Part shown: piece by piece, positions 14,325 to 25,900 of the stretch
How positions within the stretch are numbered: position 1 is the stretch's first letter
How the letters are laid out: each line of letters starts with the position of its first letter
Assembly: GCA_001179505.1 (NCBI GenBank)
Contig: CDMY01000869.1
Span: forward strand, 156,391 to 220,390
Source of the DNA: Vitrella brassicaformis
Taxonomy: Eukaryota > Sar > Vitrellaceae
Length of the DNA: 64,000 bases
Direction of reading: 5' to 3'
Notes under the pieces: generated by a model
What the model was told of the DNA's origin: nothing
The model's input: only the letters and a program-made list of their open reading frames with translations
The model's database searches: none
Translations under genes and position numbers: made by a program

Positions 14325-14669
14325 CATACACACACCAGCACCAGCCCACAGGGAGGGAAAAAATGGATCATAGCCGACAGAACAGGATGAACCAACCACC
14401 AGACAAACAAACAAACAAACAGACACACACACAGATGCCACGCCCTCCCGCCCAGACAGGCCAAGCTCTCACCCCACCCTGCCGCCAGATAGTGAGATGC
14501 ATCCATCCGTCAAGCAATGTCACACAACAACAAATACGTCCTCCCCGCAACACATAGATGGATGGATGGAATCAGACAGACAGACAGACAGACGAGGCAG
14601 CCAACAAACGACCCAACCCATACACCCCAGACATGTACGCTTGCAGCACCACGTGTCTGTCTATCTGTC

Positions 14670-17600
14670 TCACTCATGCGCCTCCCCTCCCCCCTCCCCC
14701 CCGCCCCCGCCCCCAGCACTGCCACTGCCATTGCCCGGTTCGTGTGTCTGCCCCCCGTCTCCGCCAGACGCCCGTGCCGATGTTCCCGCTTTCTGATACA
14801 CGAGCTGAGGTGGCCGGCCACGGTACCCGCCGCGGCCGCGGGGCCTGAAGCCCCGACCTCTCTCGACGTAGTGGTGGTGATGGCCAGACGGACCCCGGAA
14901 GCGATCATTGCCTCGACCGCGGGGGAAACGGCCACCGCGACCACCGCCGCCCCGGCCCCCTCCCTGATGCGTCGTGTCGGCGCCCGTCGTGTCGGTCTCC
15001 CCCACCTCTGCCTCTGCACCACCCTCATTGTCTGCTTCTGCTCCACCTTCAGCTGGTGCCGGCTGGCCGTTGGGGGTCTCTTCCTTCTGTTGTGCGTCGT
15101 TGGTAGCCGCGGAGGCGCCTCGCAACAACTGCAGGAGGTTGTCGCCGAGTTGTCTGTTGTCCAGTGGGGGCTGGGGCGCCTCATCACGAGAACGGTCGAC
15201 AGCTGAAGGGGCGGGAGCAGCAGACGCCGACGGGCGAGACTCTTGTGGCTGTGGTTCGGGCGCCTCGTCGGCCTTGGGTTGCTGTGCTGCTGCAGCCTGG
15301 TCCTTGGCCCCCTCAGTGGTCGGAGCAGCCTGTTTCTTAGGCGCCCACTTCTGCGGCGAGGCGTGGTGTGGGGGTGCCTTGTGTGATGCAGAGGGATGAG
15401 CGGGCCGCTCGGGGGGCGCATGCTGGTGCTGCTGAGGCGGACGGGGAGCGGGCTGCGACGGCACCGACTGTCGCTTTTGGTCGCTCTTGTCCGGCTCGGC
15501 CTTTGGCTGGGGTGGCTCCTTCTTCTTCCACTGTGTCGCGCCATGCGGCACATGGTGAGGGGCTTCCCTGCCGCTCGCATGCGATGGCTCCTGGGGAGGC
15601 CGGGATGACGGGGACGCACCAACAGGGACAGCTGCAGCAGCCGGTGCAGGTGCACTGGGGCGGTCAGTCTTTGGCTTGGTGTCTTCATCCTTCTTGTCGC
15701 CGCCCTCCTGCTGTTTGTCGGCCTCGTGTGGCTCCCCCTGCTGCTGATCGGCGCCGCCCTCATCCTTCTTGCGTCCCTCCTGCCTGGCCCCCTTGTCCCT
15801 CTTGCGCCTCTCGCTACGCTTCTGCCCTTCACGCTTGGACGGCACATCCGATGGAGTGCTCGACGCTGCGACAGCCGCCGCCGCCGCCGCCGCAGCAGCA
15901 GCAGCGGCTTGGGGTTCTTCGGCTGGTAATTGTTTCATGCTGGCCTTCTCGTGTTCCTTGACCGCGTCGAAAAGCGCTTGCGGGTCGACCTTGATGAGAG
16001 GCCCCATGGTGCGAGGGGGAGTGGGACCCGCCGCAGCGGCGGCAGGTGGTGAGACTGGTGCCGCTGCAGCAGCAGCAGGGGGGTGGATCTGGCCCTGAGG
16101 GGGTGCTTGCTTGGAGAAGGGCAAGGGGCGTGTCGGTTGGGACTCTTGTTGATCCTGGTGCTGCTCCTCCTCGCCCCCCTCCTCCTCCTCGCCGTTGTCG
16201 CCACCATGCTGTTCGTCATGGCCGTTGTCCCGCCCGCCCCTCCTTCTGTCTCTCTTGGACTTCTTCGGCGGCTTCTTCCTCTTGGATGGGGGACCCGCTT
16301 TGCCACCTGCTGCTGCTGCTGCCGCTGCTGCTGGTCCTGCTGCCGACGACGATGCCTGGTCGGCCGCAGGAGCGGCAGGAGGGGCAGCTGAGGGCCCGTT
16401 GCTGGACGCCGCGGCCGCTTGTGCGTGCTGGGCTTGGCTGATGGACGAGCTGTCGTGGGTCAGGGCTGCAGAGAAGGCGCTCCAGTCCTCTTCGGTCTCC
16501 CTCCCTCGTCGGCCACCCCGACCCCTCCTCTCGACCATGCGGCCGCGACCACCACCCTGGGCCGCATCAGTTGACGGCACAGCAGATGGGGGAGGGGGAG
16601 GCGACACGGGCACCGGCGGGACAGGTCGATGTACTGGTGCAGGGGGGACGGCACCAGCGCGGTCGCCTGCTTGAGCGGCTTCCTGTCTGGCAGACGCTGG
16701 AGCTGCCAGTTGTCCCGGTGCCTTGGGGCGAGCGGTGGCCTCCCCGCCAGCCTGTCGCTTGGCCGGTCTTGACGGCCCTGCCTCCACCTCGGTCTCATCC
16801 CTCATGACGTCTGCGGGACCGAGATGCATCTCCTCTCCCCCCTCCCTGGCCCGCCCAGCAGCGCCAGCCCTCCCACTGGCAGCGGTGGCTCCGGCCGCCC
16901 CCTGCCGGGTTTGGTTCCTGAGGTCCTTGATGGAGTTGTTGAAGAGCTTCGAGCCAGGACTGGGTGTCGACTGGGGGGTGGTGGCGGCCATCTGCTGATG
17001 TGAGGTGGGGGAGGCGTGTGATGCCTGTGCCTGTGCCTGTGTGGTGGGCTGGCGCTGCGGCGTCTCGGTGGCTTGTGAAGGGCGGGGGTGAGCGTCGCGG
17101 GCAGGAGGGGCGCCACGGTCAGCGGCATGGGGGGGCTGAGGCGCCTCTGCAGAGATGGCAAGCAGACAGACACACAGACAGACAGGCAAGGATGAGAGCA
17201 AGCCCTTGCGTGTTCTCTATCTGTTCCTGTCTGGTGTGTCTGTCAGTGTATGTATGTCTTACTTGCTTCCCAGTGTCGCTGTGGATGGTGCTCTCTCTGC
17301 TCTCTATATCCTCCTCTCCCCCCGGCTCCCCTCGGGTGGTCATGGAATCCCCTCCCCGCTGCACCGACGAACCCCTCTCCGTGTTCGTGCCACATGCCTC
17401 CTTCCCCATCCCTCTCGCCGCGACCATAGCCCCGTCCACCGCCCCTCCCACCACCACCACGCCCCGGAGGCCCGAACCGATCCTCACCCCGATAGCCGCC
17501 GAACCTCGGCGGGCGATCTGTCGCCCCGCCGTACCCACCAGGCCCCGGCCACTGGGGCGGCGCCTCGTCCCGCCTGGGCCCTTGTGCGCCTTCGTCGATG

Positions 17601-20600
17601 ATGGCGTCGGTGCGTCTCCTGTCGTTGGCGAGCCGGTGAGCCGAGACAGTGATGGGGTGGTCGGGATGCACCAGGGCAGACCGACGTCTGTCCCTCCCTC
17701 CCTCCAGCTCCTCCCGCTCGTCGCGTCGTCCCTGCCCACCGCTGCGAAGCGACGGGTGCCACGACGGCCGAGGCTGGCCTGCAAAGGGGAGGGTCGGCGA
17801 CATGTGGGATGCCGGGGGGCCGTCGTCTCGCGGACCCACGCGATGAGGAGGTCCACGAGCGGAGCCGAACGACTCGTCTTCGTACCGCTCGTCCATTGGC
17901 GGCAGGCCCTCCATCGGATGCGACCCGCGTCGGGCGTAGCGATCCTGCTCCCTCATGTCACGATCGCCAGGGCCTCGCGCCGGCGGCACATGGCGCTCGG
18001 GGCCGGGCGATGCGGCCTGGTGCTGGTGCTGTGGGTGGTGTGGCTGCAGCTGGCGAGCCAAGGCAGCAGCGTCTTCCCTCTCCGCAAGGCGACCCTTGCC
18101 GCCCTCCCTGTGTGCCGGGTGTGAGGGATGCAGCGACGGCCGATACTGGGGAGGGCTCCCCGCCAGACGACCGACGGGTGGCCTCTGGTGGTGGGGCTGC
18201 TGCATCATGTCTCGTGGTGGCCGGGGATGTGAGTGAAGGGCGAGGATCTTGGGCGGGCGAGTGGGATGGCCGCCGTCGTGCGGACGGTAGGGCGGCCCGT
18301 GATCAAAGCGGTCGTACTGGCCGCCTCCTCCCTGGTGCCTCGGGGGCCCTCGGCCACCACCGCGGGGATGCGGCGGGTGGTGCAGGCGTGGAGGATGATG
18401 GCCCCCACGGTCCTCCCGCTCCCTCTCGACCCTCTCCCGACCCACCTGCTGGTGCTGCGCCCCCGGTGACGATGACTGACGGTTGTCGGAACCCGACAGT
18501 GATCGGGCCGCCGCGGCCTGACCCGCATCAGCAGGGAGCGGGTCCATGGTCCCAACACCGATCTCACGCAGTCGGGGCATCTCCTCAGTGGCTGGTGCGT
18601 GGAAAGGCGGGACCTCATGGGCGTGAGGCGCCATTGGCGGCTGCTCCCCGGGCGTCGGCAGGATGACGGGAGGGGGAAAGGTACCGTGACCTCTCGCCTC
18701 GTCCGTCGGCGCCTTCTGCCGCTGCTGCTGCTGTACCTGCTGTGCCTGCTGCTGCTGCTGCTGCTGCTGGGCGGCCTCACGACTCTCCTCCGGCTGTATC
18801 TGAAGCTGTTGCGGCACCTCAGGCCCGGGCGGTCTGGCCTGAACACCACCGCTCAGCACGAAGCCATCGACAGCAGGTCCCACAGCAATCTCCTGTTGCG
18901 GACGCTGCTGCTGTTGCTGCACAGACGGATGGAAGGCCGCCATGGGGTGGTCAGCAGGGGGGCCAGCGGCAGAGGGGTGGGCCTCTAGCTGCAGATCCGA
19001 CGGCGACTGATTCTGGACCGGTGACGGGCCCCGCAGCAGAGGCGCGTTTGCGACGCGTTTCTTCGTGTTGACTCCGCCAAAGTCCCCACTGTGGGACCGC
19101 TGGGTGATGGGCGTGGCGTCGGCGCCGAAGTGCTGCTGCTGGGGGTGCATCGCTGCCTGACCAGCGAGCTGCTGCCCTGGGATCTGAGCCTGTCCTTGCG
19201 GCTGGGGAAGCTGCTGTTGTTGCTGCCGCGGCATGACCGACAGACTCGGCTGCCACACGTCCGCCTGCTGCTGCTGCTGGTGGGGCTGGGGCTGAGGCTG
19301 TTGCTGCTGCTGCATGGCCACCATGTCGCCTCCCTGCGGCTGTTGCTGCTGCTGGACTGCCATGCCCTGGCTGGCGATGCCTTGCATCGCCACGTGGTGA
19401 AGCCATGCGGGGAAGCCGGCGTGACCGAAGGCCCCGGCCTGCTGGATGGCGGCAGCAGCGGCCATGGGGCTGGCCTGGGATGAGTCGATGGACATGCTGC
19501 CGTCGGGGAGCTGCATCTGGTTGGCGAATGCCATGCCGCCTGCAGCCGATGGGTCCTGGAGGGGGTAGTTGTTGTTGAAGGCCTGGGGGATGGGGGACGA
19601 CATGGTCGCCTGGGAGCCGTCACCACTCTGACTGTACGCGTACTGCATACCTGATAGATACATAGACAGATAGGGACAAACAACACGCACATACATAGCA
19701 CAACACAACACAACACACATACGGTATGACGGTGTGGGTGTGGGTGTGGTGAGCTTCCCTCCCTCCCTCCCTCCCATCTGCCCATCTGTCTGTCTGTCTG
19801 TCTGCTTGATCCATCCATCCATCCATCCATCGCTCACTCACCCTGCATAGATCCATTCATCCATTCGCCCATGCCAATCTGCTGGAAGTACAACTGCCCA
19901 GACATCTCGTCAACACCACCGCCGCCCAGCCCCGTCCCCCATCCCCCAGTAAACGGAGCAGCGTCGGCATTCAGACCACTGGCGCTCGCACTCGCCCCTC
20001 CCCCAGCCTGAACATGACCTCCCCCCTGCTGCTGTTGTTGGGGCTGCTGCTGCTGCTGCTGCTGCACCTGCATGGCCGCCTGTTGGTGGTGCTCGGACAT
20101 GATCAGGTTCCGAAGATCGACCCCTTCGGCCCCGTTGACTGCAAAGAGAACCACAGCACAAAGGAATGATGAATGGCATGGGTGGCTGGTGAGGCGTGTG
20201 TCGTGTGTGACTAACCCATGCGCAGACGCCCGCCCGCTCCGGGAATGTGGGGCGGCTGCTGCTGATGCCACGGCCCGCCAGCCGAGTGGGGCGGCTCGCC
20301 AGAGATGGAGCTGCGCGTGGGGATGGACTGGTCGCTACCCACTGCCGCACCGCCGCCGCCGCCGTGAAACGAAGAAGGCGCCACCGGCACCATGCCCTCG
20401 CTCCGCTGCTGCTGCTGCTGCTGCTGGTGCTGGTGAGAGGTCGTGTCCTGTGCCGCGGCCATGTCGCCTGCCTCCTGGGACTCTCGTGGCTTGATGAAGG
20501 TGGGCAGCTCGTGAGCGGCCGGGGGCGGAGGTGGCGCCATCGACTGGTGTGCGAAGGGCTGCTGGTCGGAGGGCGACGGAGCGAAACCAGACTGCTGCTG

Positions 20601-22258
20601 CATCCTGATGAGGTTCTCCTCCTCGTTCTCAAACATCGGTCCAGAGAACTGCGGCGGACTGGGCGGCCCCTCATAGGGCGACGCGGGCGACTCCTGGGAC
20701 ACATGAGCGTGTGTGTACCACTCCTGGGGCGGTGGAGGGGGCGACTGGCCGAACGGCGGTGGGGCCTGCGATGGGGGTGGCGGCTGCTGAGACTGACGGA
20801 CGGCCCCCTCTCCCGGGCTGCTGCGATGCTGCTCGGGCCGGCGGGGGTAGGGCGACTCGGGGGGCGGCTGGTGGTGCTGCTGGCCCATCCTCATCTGCGA
20901 GCCACCGTGCTGCAGCCCCTGCATGTGCTGCTGCTGCTGGAAGGGCTGGCTCTGCGGGAAACCCTTGGTGGGAGGATGGTTGCCGGAGACGGGCGGCCGA
21001 TAGCCCGCCTGCTGGGGGGACTGGGAGCCATGTCCTGACCGGCCGCCGCCTGGTGGATTGATAAGGATGGCCCCTCGGTCGCCCGGCCTATCACCACTGT
21101 CGCCCTGCCTTCCCGGGTAGTGTGGAAGGTGGTACCCCCCTTGCTGCTTCATGGCCTGCTGCATGCTGCGGGGAATCACCTCGGGCCCAGGAGTGGGCAG
21201 CAGATGACCTTGCGGCCCGTCCGGCCGTCCCGGTCCCATGCCGGGCGGCCCAGAGCCCCGGCCTCTCGGTGGGGGAAAGCCACCCCTCGGGGTCGAGAAG
21301 GGGAGGGGAGGCGGGCGTGGAGGGGCGGCCTTGCTGGCGTGCTGCTGCACGGCCCTCTGCTCGTGACCTGCAGTGCATTGCATTGCATGCACAGAAGAAC
21401 AGACAGACCGCCGACCATAATATAGGGTAGGTGCATGAGAGTGAGCATGAGCGAGTGCCCCGCCCCATGCCACCCACCTGTGTCGTCATCCTCCATCATG
21501 TCTGCCCACTTCCTGGGGGGACCCGTGGCCTGCTCCTGCTGCTGTGACGGCTGGCCGCCCTCTCCACTGGTGTGATCCCCTCCTCCGTTGAACGGCATGC
21601 CCTGGTGATGTGGTGGTGGTGGCCGATAGTGGTGGCCCCCCTCGGCTGGTGGGTGGCGGGGTGTGGGGAGGGGACGGTGTGGTGGCGGCGGGTGAAACGC
21701 ACGATCGCCAGACGGATGGGAAGATGACGCATCCCTGACGGACGGACCACGCCGTGTGTGTGATCGATCAGGGAGGGGGAGAGGGAGGGAGGGATGGTAA
21801 TGCGTCTGTGTATGTGTCTGTGTCTGTGTATGTGTGTGTCTGTACCTGTCCCTCTCACTGCCCCAGAGTGGCTGCCCGCCGTTGGAGTCGGAACCCTGGG
21901 AATCTGCACACACCACACAGACGATGGATGTGATGTATCCCCTCCCCTCCCCTGCCTGAGTGGCTGACCACTCTGAGTGTGTGGTTGTGTTGCGTACCGG
22001 TGTGTGTGTGTGTGGGCGGTCTCGGCCGTGCAGGTGCCCGCCCTCCCCCCGAGAACGGTGCAGGCTGGCGATGGTCATCACGACCACCTGACACACACGC
22101 ACAACGCACACACACGCAGAGCGGGCAAAGACAGCCAGACCACGTCAGTTGATTGACGCACGAACAGCAGTCACGTGTGTCACTCACTGACCAAGGAATG
22201 TTCGCTGATGGTTCTTATCTTGCCACGAGTCTTGCTGAAAGCCCTCAACGCGCCGCAT
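14670..22258 (-). CDS. Giant low-complexity Q/P/A-rich protein with C-terminal RGG region (2261 residues)
   Basis: I do not recognise a family. Exons are 22258-22192, 22087-21998, 21903-21846, 21734-21478, 21367-20216, 20138-19842, 19650-17263 and 17146-14670, all GT-AG and in phase. Almost the whole protein is predicted by eye to be disordered: polyglutamine blocks, proline/glycine/arginine stretches, polyalanine, Lys/Arg-rich blocks and acidic blocks. RG/RGG clusters occur near 17300-17560 and at the C-terminus (14805-14965), the latter ending after RGRGGYRGRPP. A short conserved-looking island, KWADMMEDDD, lies near 21490. RGG and polyQ composition suggests an RNA-binding or condensate scaffold; this is inference from composition only. 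The start ATG at 22258 sits two bases inside an exon that follows an AG acceptor, so a 5' UTR intron or an upstream coding exon is possible. CAG/CTG codon runs make its base use unlike the neighbours. Confidence 0.72.
18709..18775. repeat. CAG/CTG repeat encoding polyglutamine
   Basis: Runs of CTG/TTG on the plus strand, read as CAG/CAA on the coding strand, encode interrupted glutamine tracts in the large disordered protein. Similar tracts lie near 19265-19350, 20034-20075 and 20406-20430. Confidence 0.85.
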
Positions 22259-22989
22259 CCTGACACACCACATGCAAGCCGACACACAGACGTGAGAAGG
22301 GCGGACAAATCAAGGGCTTTGAGACACAGGCGGCCTCCACCCGTCCATGGACACCACTCATGACAGTCTGTGCTGCGTGCTGTGCCTGCCTGTCCCCCTC
22401 AGTCGCTCTCTGGTGGGTGTTGCGTTGCGATGTGCATGGCAGTGATCGAGCGGCATGCGCACACACCGACACTTCCCTGGCCCGTCTGCCTGGTCTGTGT
22501 GCACTCGCCCACCCTCCCTGGGTCCCTTCTCATCGGTCCACCTGCCTGTTCTCCTCTCTGAGTGTGTGTGGTCTCATTCTCACTTACTCTGCGGATCTGC
22601 TAGGCAGTGTCTCGGTAGGATCTGCCCATTCCTCGGGCGGGATCACTGTCCTATGATGATGCCGCGTCCCTTGCTTCCTCGCGTGGCGGGATTCTCGCTT
22701 CTCGTTCTTCCCAGCCTCCAACGGATGATCTGACATATATCTACCGCATGCGCATCTACGACTAGGCTCCAACACGCTCAGGCGGGAAAACGGGTCGCGC
22801 AAATTGCGAGCTTTCGTGCGAGCTTAGAACAAATGTAGGATTGCACACACGGCGAAAATATAGCAGGAAGGACGGGATGAGAGATCCGTCATCCTTCACA
22901 GAAGTTACGATGCGTTATTCTTGGTCTCTTCCATCGAGTTCATCCCACCTGGCCGTGCAGTCCGTATGAGAGGCTATCGGTGAGCAGCA
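22259..22989. promoter_or_regulatory. Divergent promoter region between the disordered-protein gene and ATM
   Basis: Start codons at 22258 (minus) and 22990 (plus) face away from each other across ~730 bp. I see no convincing coding exon. An acceptor-like AG on the minus strand just upstream of 22258 suggests a 5' UTR intron. The ATM-proximal half (22730-22990) lacks the usual microsatellites and is less GC-rich, which fits a core promoter; I cannot point to a defined element. Confidence 0.5.
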
Positions 22990-25900
22990 ATGGACCGGCT
23001 GGACAAGCTGAGCGATATCCTGAAAGAACTGGGTGCGGACTCAGTCACACAGCGGAGGAAGGGCCTCAAGGGTGAGCCGCGTAGATCTGCACAGCATGCA
23101 GATCCTGCACGTCACTGCGGATGGGTGTGTTGTATTGTGTGGCAGAGCTGAAGGACTTCCTGGACGATCCGCAGCGCATCCTGATGATTGAGCGGGCCGA
23201 GGACATGACAGACGTGTGGACAGCTGTCGGCAGATTGTGAGCCACCAACCTTACGCAGACCAGACTTGGTCCCATCGCCATGGATTCGACCGTCACCTCT
23301 CTGTGTCGTGTGTGTGTGTGTGTGTGTGTTCCGCTCGCAGTCTGGTTGAGGCGATGCAGAAGGAGGTGAGCTGTCGACGCACGCCACGCCCAGGGGACGG
23401 GTGGTGGTGGGGTGGGGTGGGGTGCCTGCCTGGATCTCTGTCGTTGCATGTGTTGTGCTGTGTGGCAGATCAAGCGCATCCAGCACAGCAAGTCCAAGAA
23501 AGGTAAACCACGGAATGCCATGTCTGCCCCACCCACCACCTTGCTTTGCTGCACCACCTGTCATATCACCTCATGTGCCTGTATATGTGTGTGTGCGCGC
23601 AGCCCCTCCCAAGTTCGACCCGAATGATGCGACGCTGTTCCATGGCATTGTGACGGTGATAGAGCGGCACGGCCCCAAGCTGGTGGTGTGCGCCGACGAG
23701 TACTTCAACCACCTGTGTGAGGTGCTGAGGGACGACGGCCAGGTGTCGCCGCGGCCCGCATGGGGAGAGGCCTACCTGGGTGTGCTGCTTGCCATGGTGT
23801 CCAGACAGCAGTACACCTACAAACTCACAGAACACCACTTGAGAGGTGCAGCAGACAGTCGACCGACCCACCCACCGTGGGGAGCGGGAGGAGGTGGATC
23901 TCTATCTCGTTTTCTGTGTGTGGTGTGTTTATGACCTTCATTCAGATTTCCTGAAGGTGTTGTCTGGCTTTTCGCTGACGCCGAAGCACATGTGCATGCA
24001 GACGCTCCAGATACTCTGCGCCAACGCATACGGTGGGCGACAAAGGGAAGCAGTCAGACAGACAGTCAGACAGACAGACAGACAGGCAGGCAGGTCAGCT
24101 GTGTGGTGGGCTGTGTCGTTCCAGGTGACATCAGCCAGAAGCTGCCGACGATTGTCTCTACTGTCTTCGACAAAATCATCCAGCTTGAGTGAGTGAGCGA
24201 CTGAGTGAGTGAGCAGAGAATACGTACACACACACACAAACGTATGTGTCCATTGTGTTACGCTGTGCTTTAAGTGAGGAGAAGGAGTTCAAGCCGAGCA
24301 ATCAGTCACTCGTCGACGCCACTGTGCTCTGCGCCACCAGGTGATGCAGTGAATCAACTTTGTGTGAATCAACTGTGATGTGACTTGTTTGATTGATCTG
24401 ACTCGTTCGTTCATTGTGTGTGTGTGTGCGTGCCAGTTTGGCTCTGTTGTCGCCGCTTCAGTTCCAGGACACCCTGCTGCGCAAACCCAAGATATTCGCC
24501 GCGCTCAAAATACTTGTGCGGGTACGCCAGCAAACGGCACACAGCCAATCAATTCACCGCTGCTGCATTCTCTGTTGCTGTGCTTGTGACTTGGCGCGTG
24601 TGTGCAGACATTTCGGTCTCTCAGCTCCAAATCGAAGGTCAGTCCAGAGGACAGCGAAAATGTGTTGACTGCGTGTGTGTGTGTGTGTGTGTATGTCTTT
24701 CATCTGTGGTGTGTGTGCGCAGGAGCGTTTGATAGTGTTGCTGCGTCTGGTGGTGGTGGTGTTTAGGTCGTCAGATACGCGCCTGCCAAAAGCACTCTCC
24801 ACTGGTGGGGGAGCGACAAAGACGCTGGTGGGTGCACAAACGCTGATTTGTGTCTTTGTCTGTGTGGTGCAGGTGCTCTGCGGTGGACGTTGAAGAGTCT
24901 GCTTAGCATCCTGCCGTACTACATCGAAACGCTTCTCTCAGTGGTGATGATAGGCAGGCGTACGATGGACACACTCTCATTTCATTGGAATCTCTGCGTG
25001 TGCTACCTTGCAGAAGAGCGAGCAGAAGGGACGGCCGGACCGACAGGCACACGAATGTGGTGGGCAGTGAATGAGCCACCGTCCACTTCGTGCCGTCTTC
25101 ACTTGGTGTATATGTATATGTCAGTCATCATCGCATACCAGGATCAGTTGGGCATGTCGGCCCCTTCGGACGACGCCAACCACCGGACGAGCTCATGTTT
25201 CGGCATCCGGGGCCTCAACTCGGCCGTCGAGCTGCTCACTGACATCGTGTGGGAGGTACGCACCGACACACCATGATATCCGCACACACCTCGCCTGTGT
25301 GTGTGTGCCTGTGTGTCACACAGGCGTTCCAGCATGTGGAGTACCGTCGCATGTTTAGTGGTGATTCGGCCGCACAGGGCGGCGACACGTCATCGACACT
25401 CGCCAGTCAGGCCTCACAAATGTACCCGCCGGTCATCACACCCGAGGAGCAACGGTCGGCGCTGATGAGTACGACAGCGATCCATCTCGTGTGAGTACGT
25501 GTGTTTCTTGTACACATCTCCATCAGTGTGAAGGGCAGTGGAGAGGGCAGCGACATGCTGCGGTACTTCGAGAGGTTCCTGCACGGACCACGGGCCTCTG
25601 CATGGTACGTACGTACGTACGCAAGCACACACACCTGCTGCTGGCCGTCATGCATGTGATGATATCAGGTGTCTGGTGCTGGCCCGTATGTGCGAGAAGG
25701 CCTGTCTGCAGCTCCCGCTGGCCGACCTGAGGGCCCTCTACCAGTTCATGACGGAGAAGCTCGAAGAAATGACACAAGCCATACTAGCGGGGTCAGTGAC
25801 CGAGGGGTCAGCATGCAAAATGTGCAATCGATCGGTATCATGTTTTCTCCCCACGCCTCACTTGCAGTGTGTTGCCGCACTCTCTCGGCATCCCTTCTCT

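Larger units (their letters stand above)
13138..14669. other. Convergent spacer rich in simple repeats (CFAP57 end to disordered-protein end)
   Basis: I see no gene in this 1.5 kb. It contains (ACAC)n near 13590, (ATCC)n at 13785-13827, (ATTC)n near 13945, (CCTC/CCTG)n near 14000-14040, GTAG repeats near 14240, (CATC)n near 14294-14324, (ACAA)n near 14405 and (ACAG)n near 14575. Open frames here translate the repeats, giving runs such as MDGWMDGW, and show no family signal. Confidence 0.7.

Noticed and set aside
13138-14660. Short open frames translating to MDGWMDGW or HTHTHT runs, here and in other spacers
   Set aside because: They are readings of (ATCC)n, (CA)n and (TCTG)n repeats with no start context or domain.
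14517-18666. Long plus-strand open frames opposite the disordered-protein gene (for example 16964-18124 and 17809-18666)
   Set aside because: They are antisense shadows in GC-rich, stop-poor DNA. The minus-strand frame alone chains over eight phase-consistent introns.
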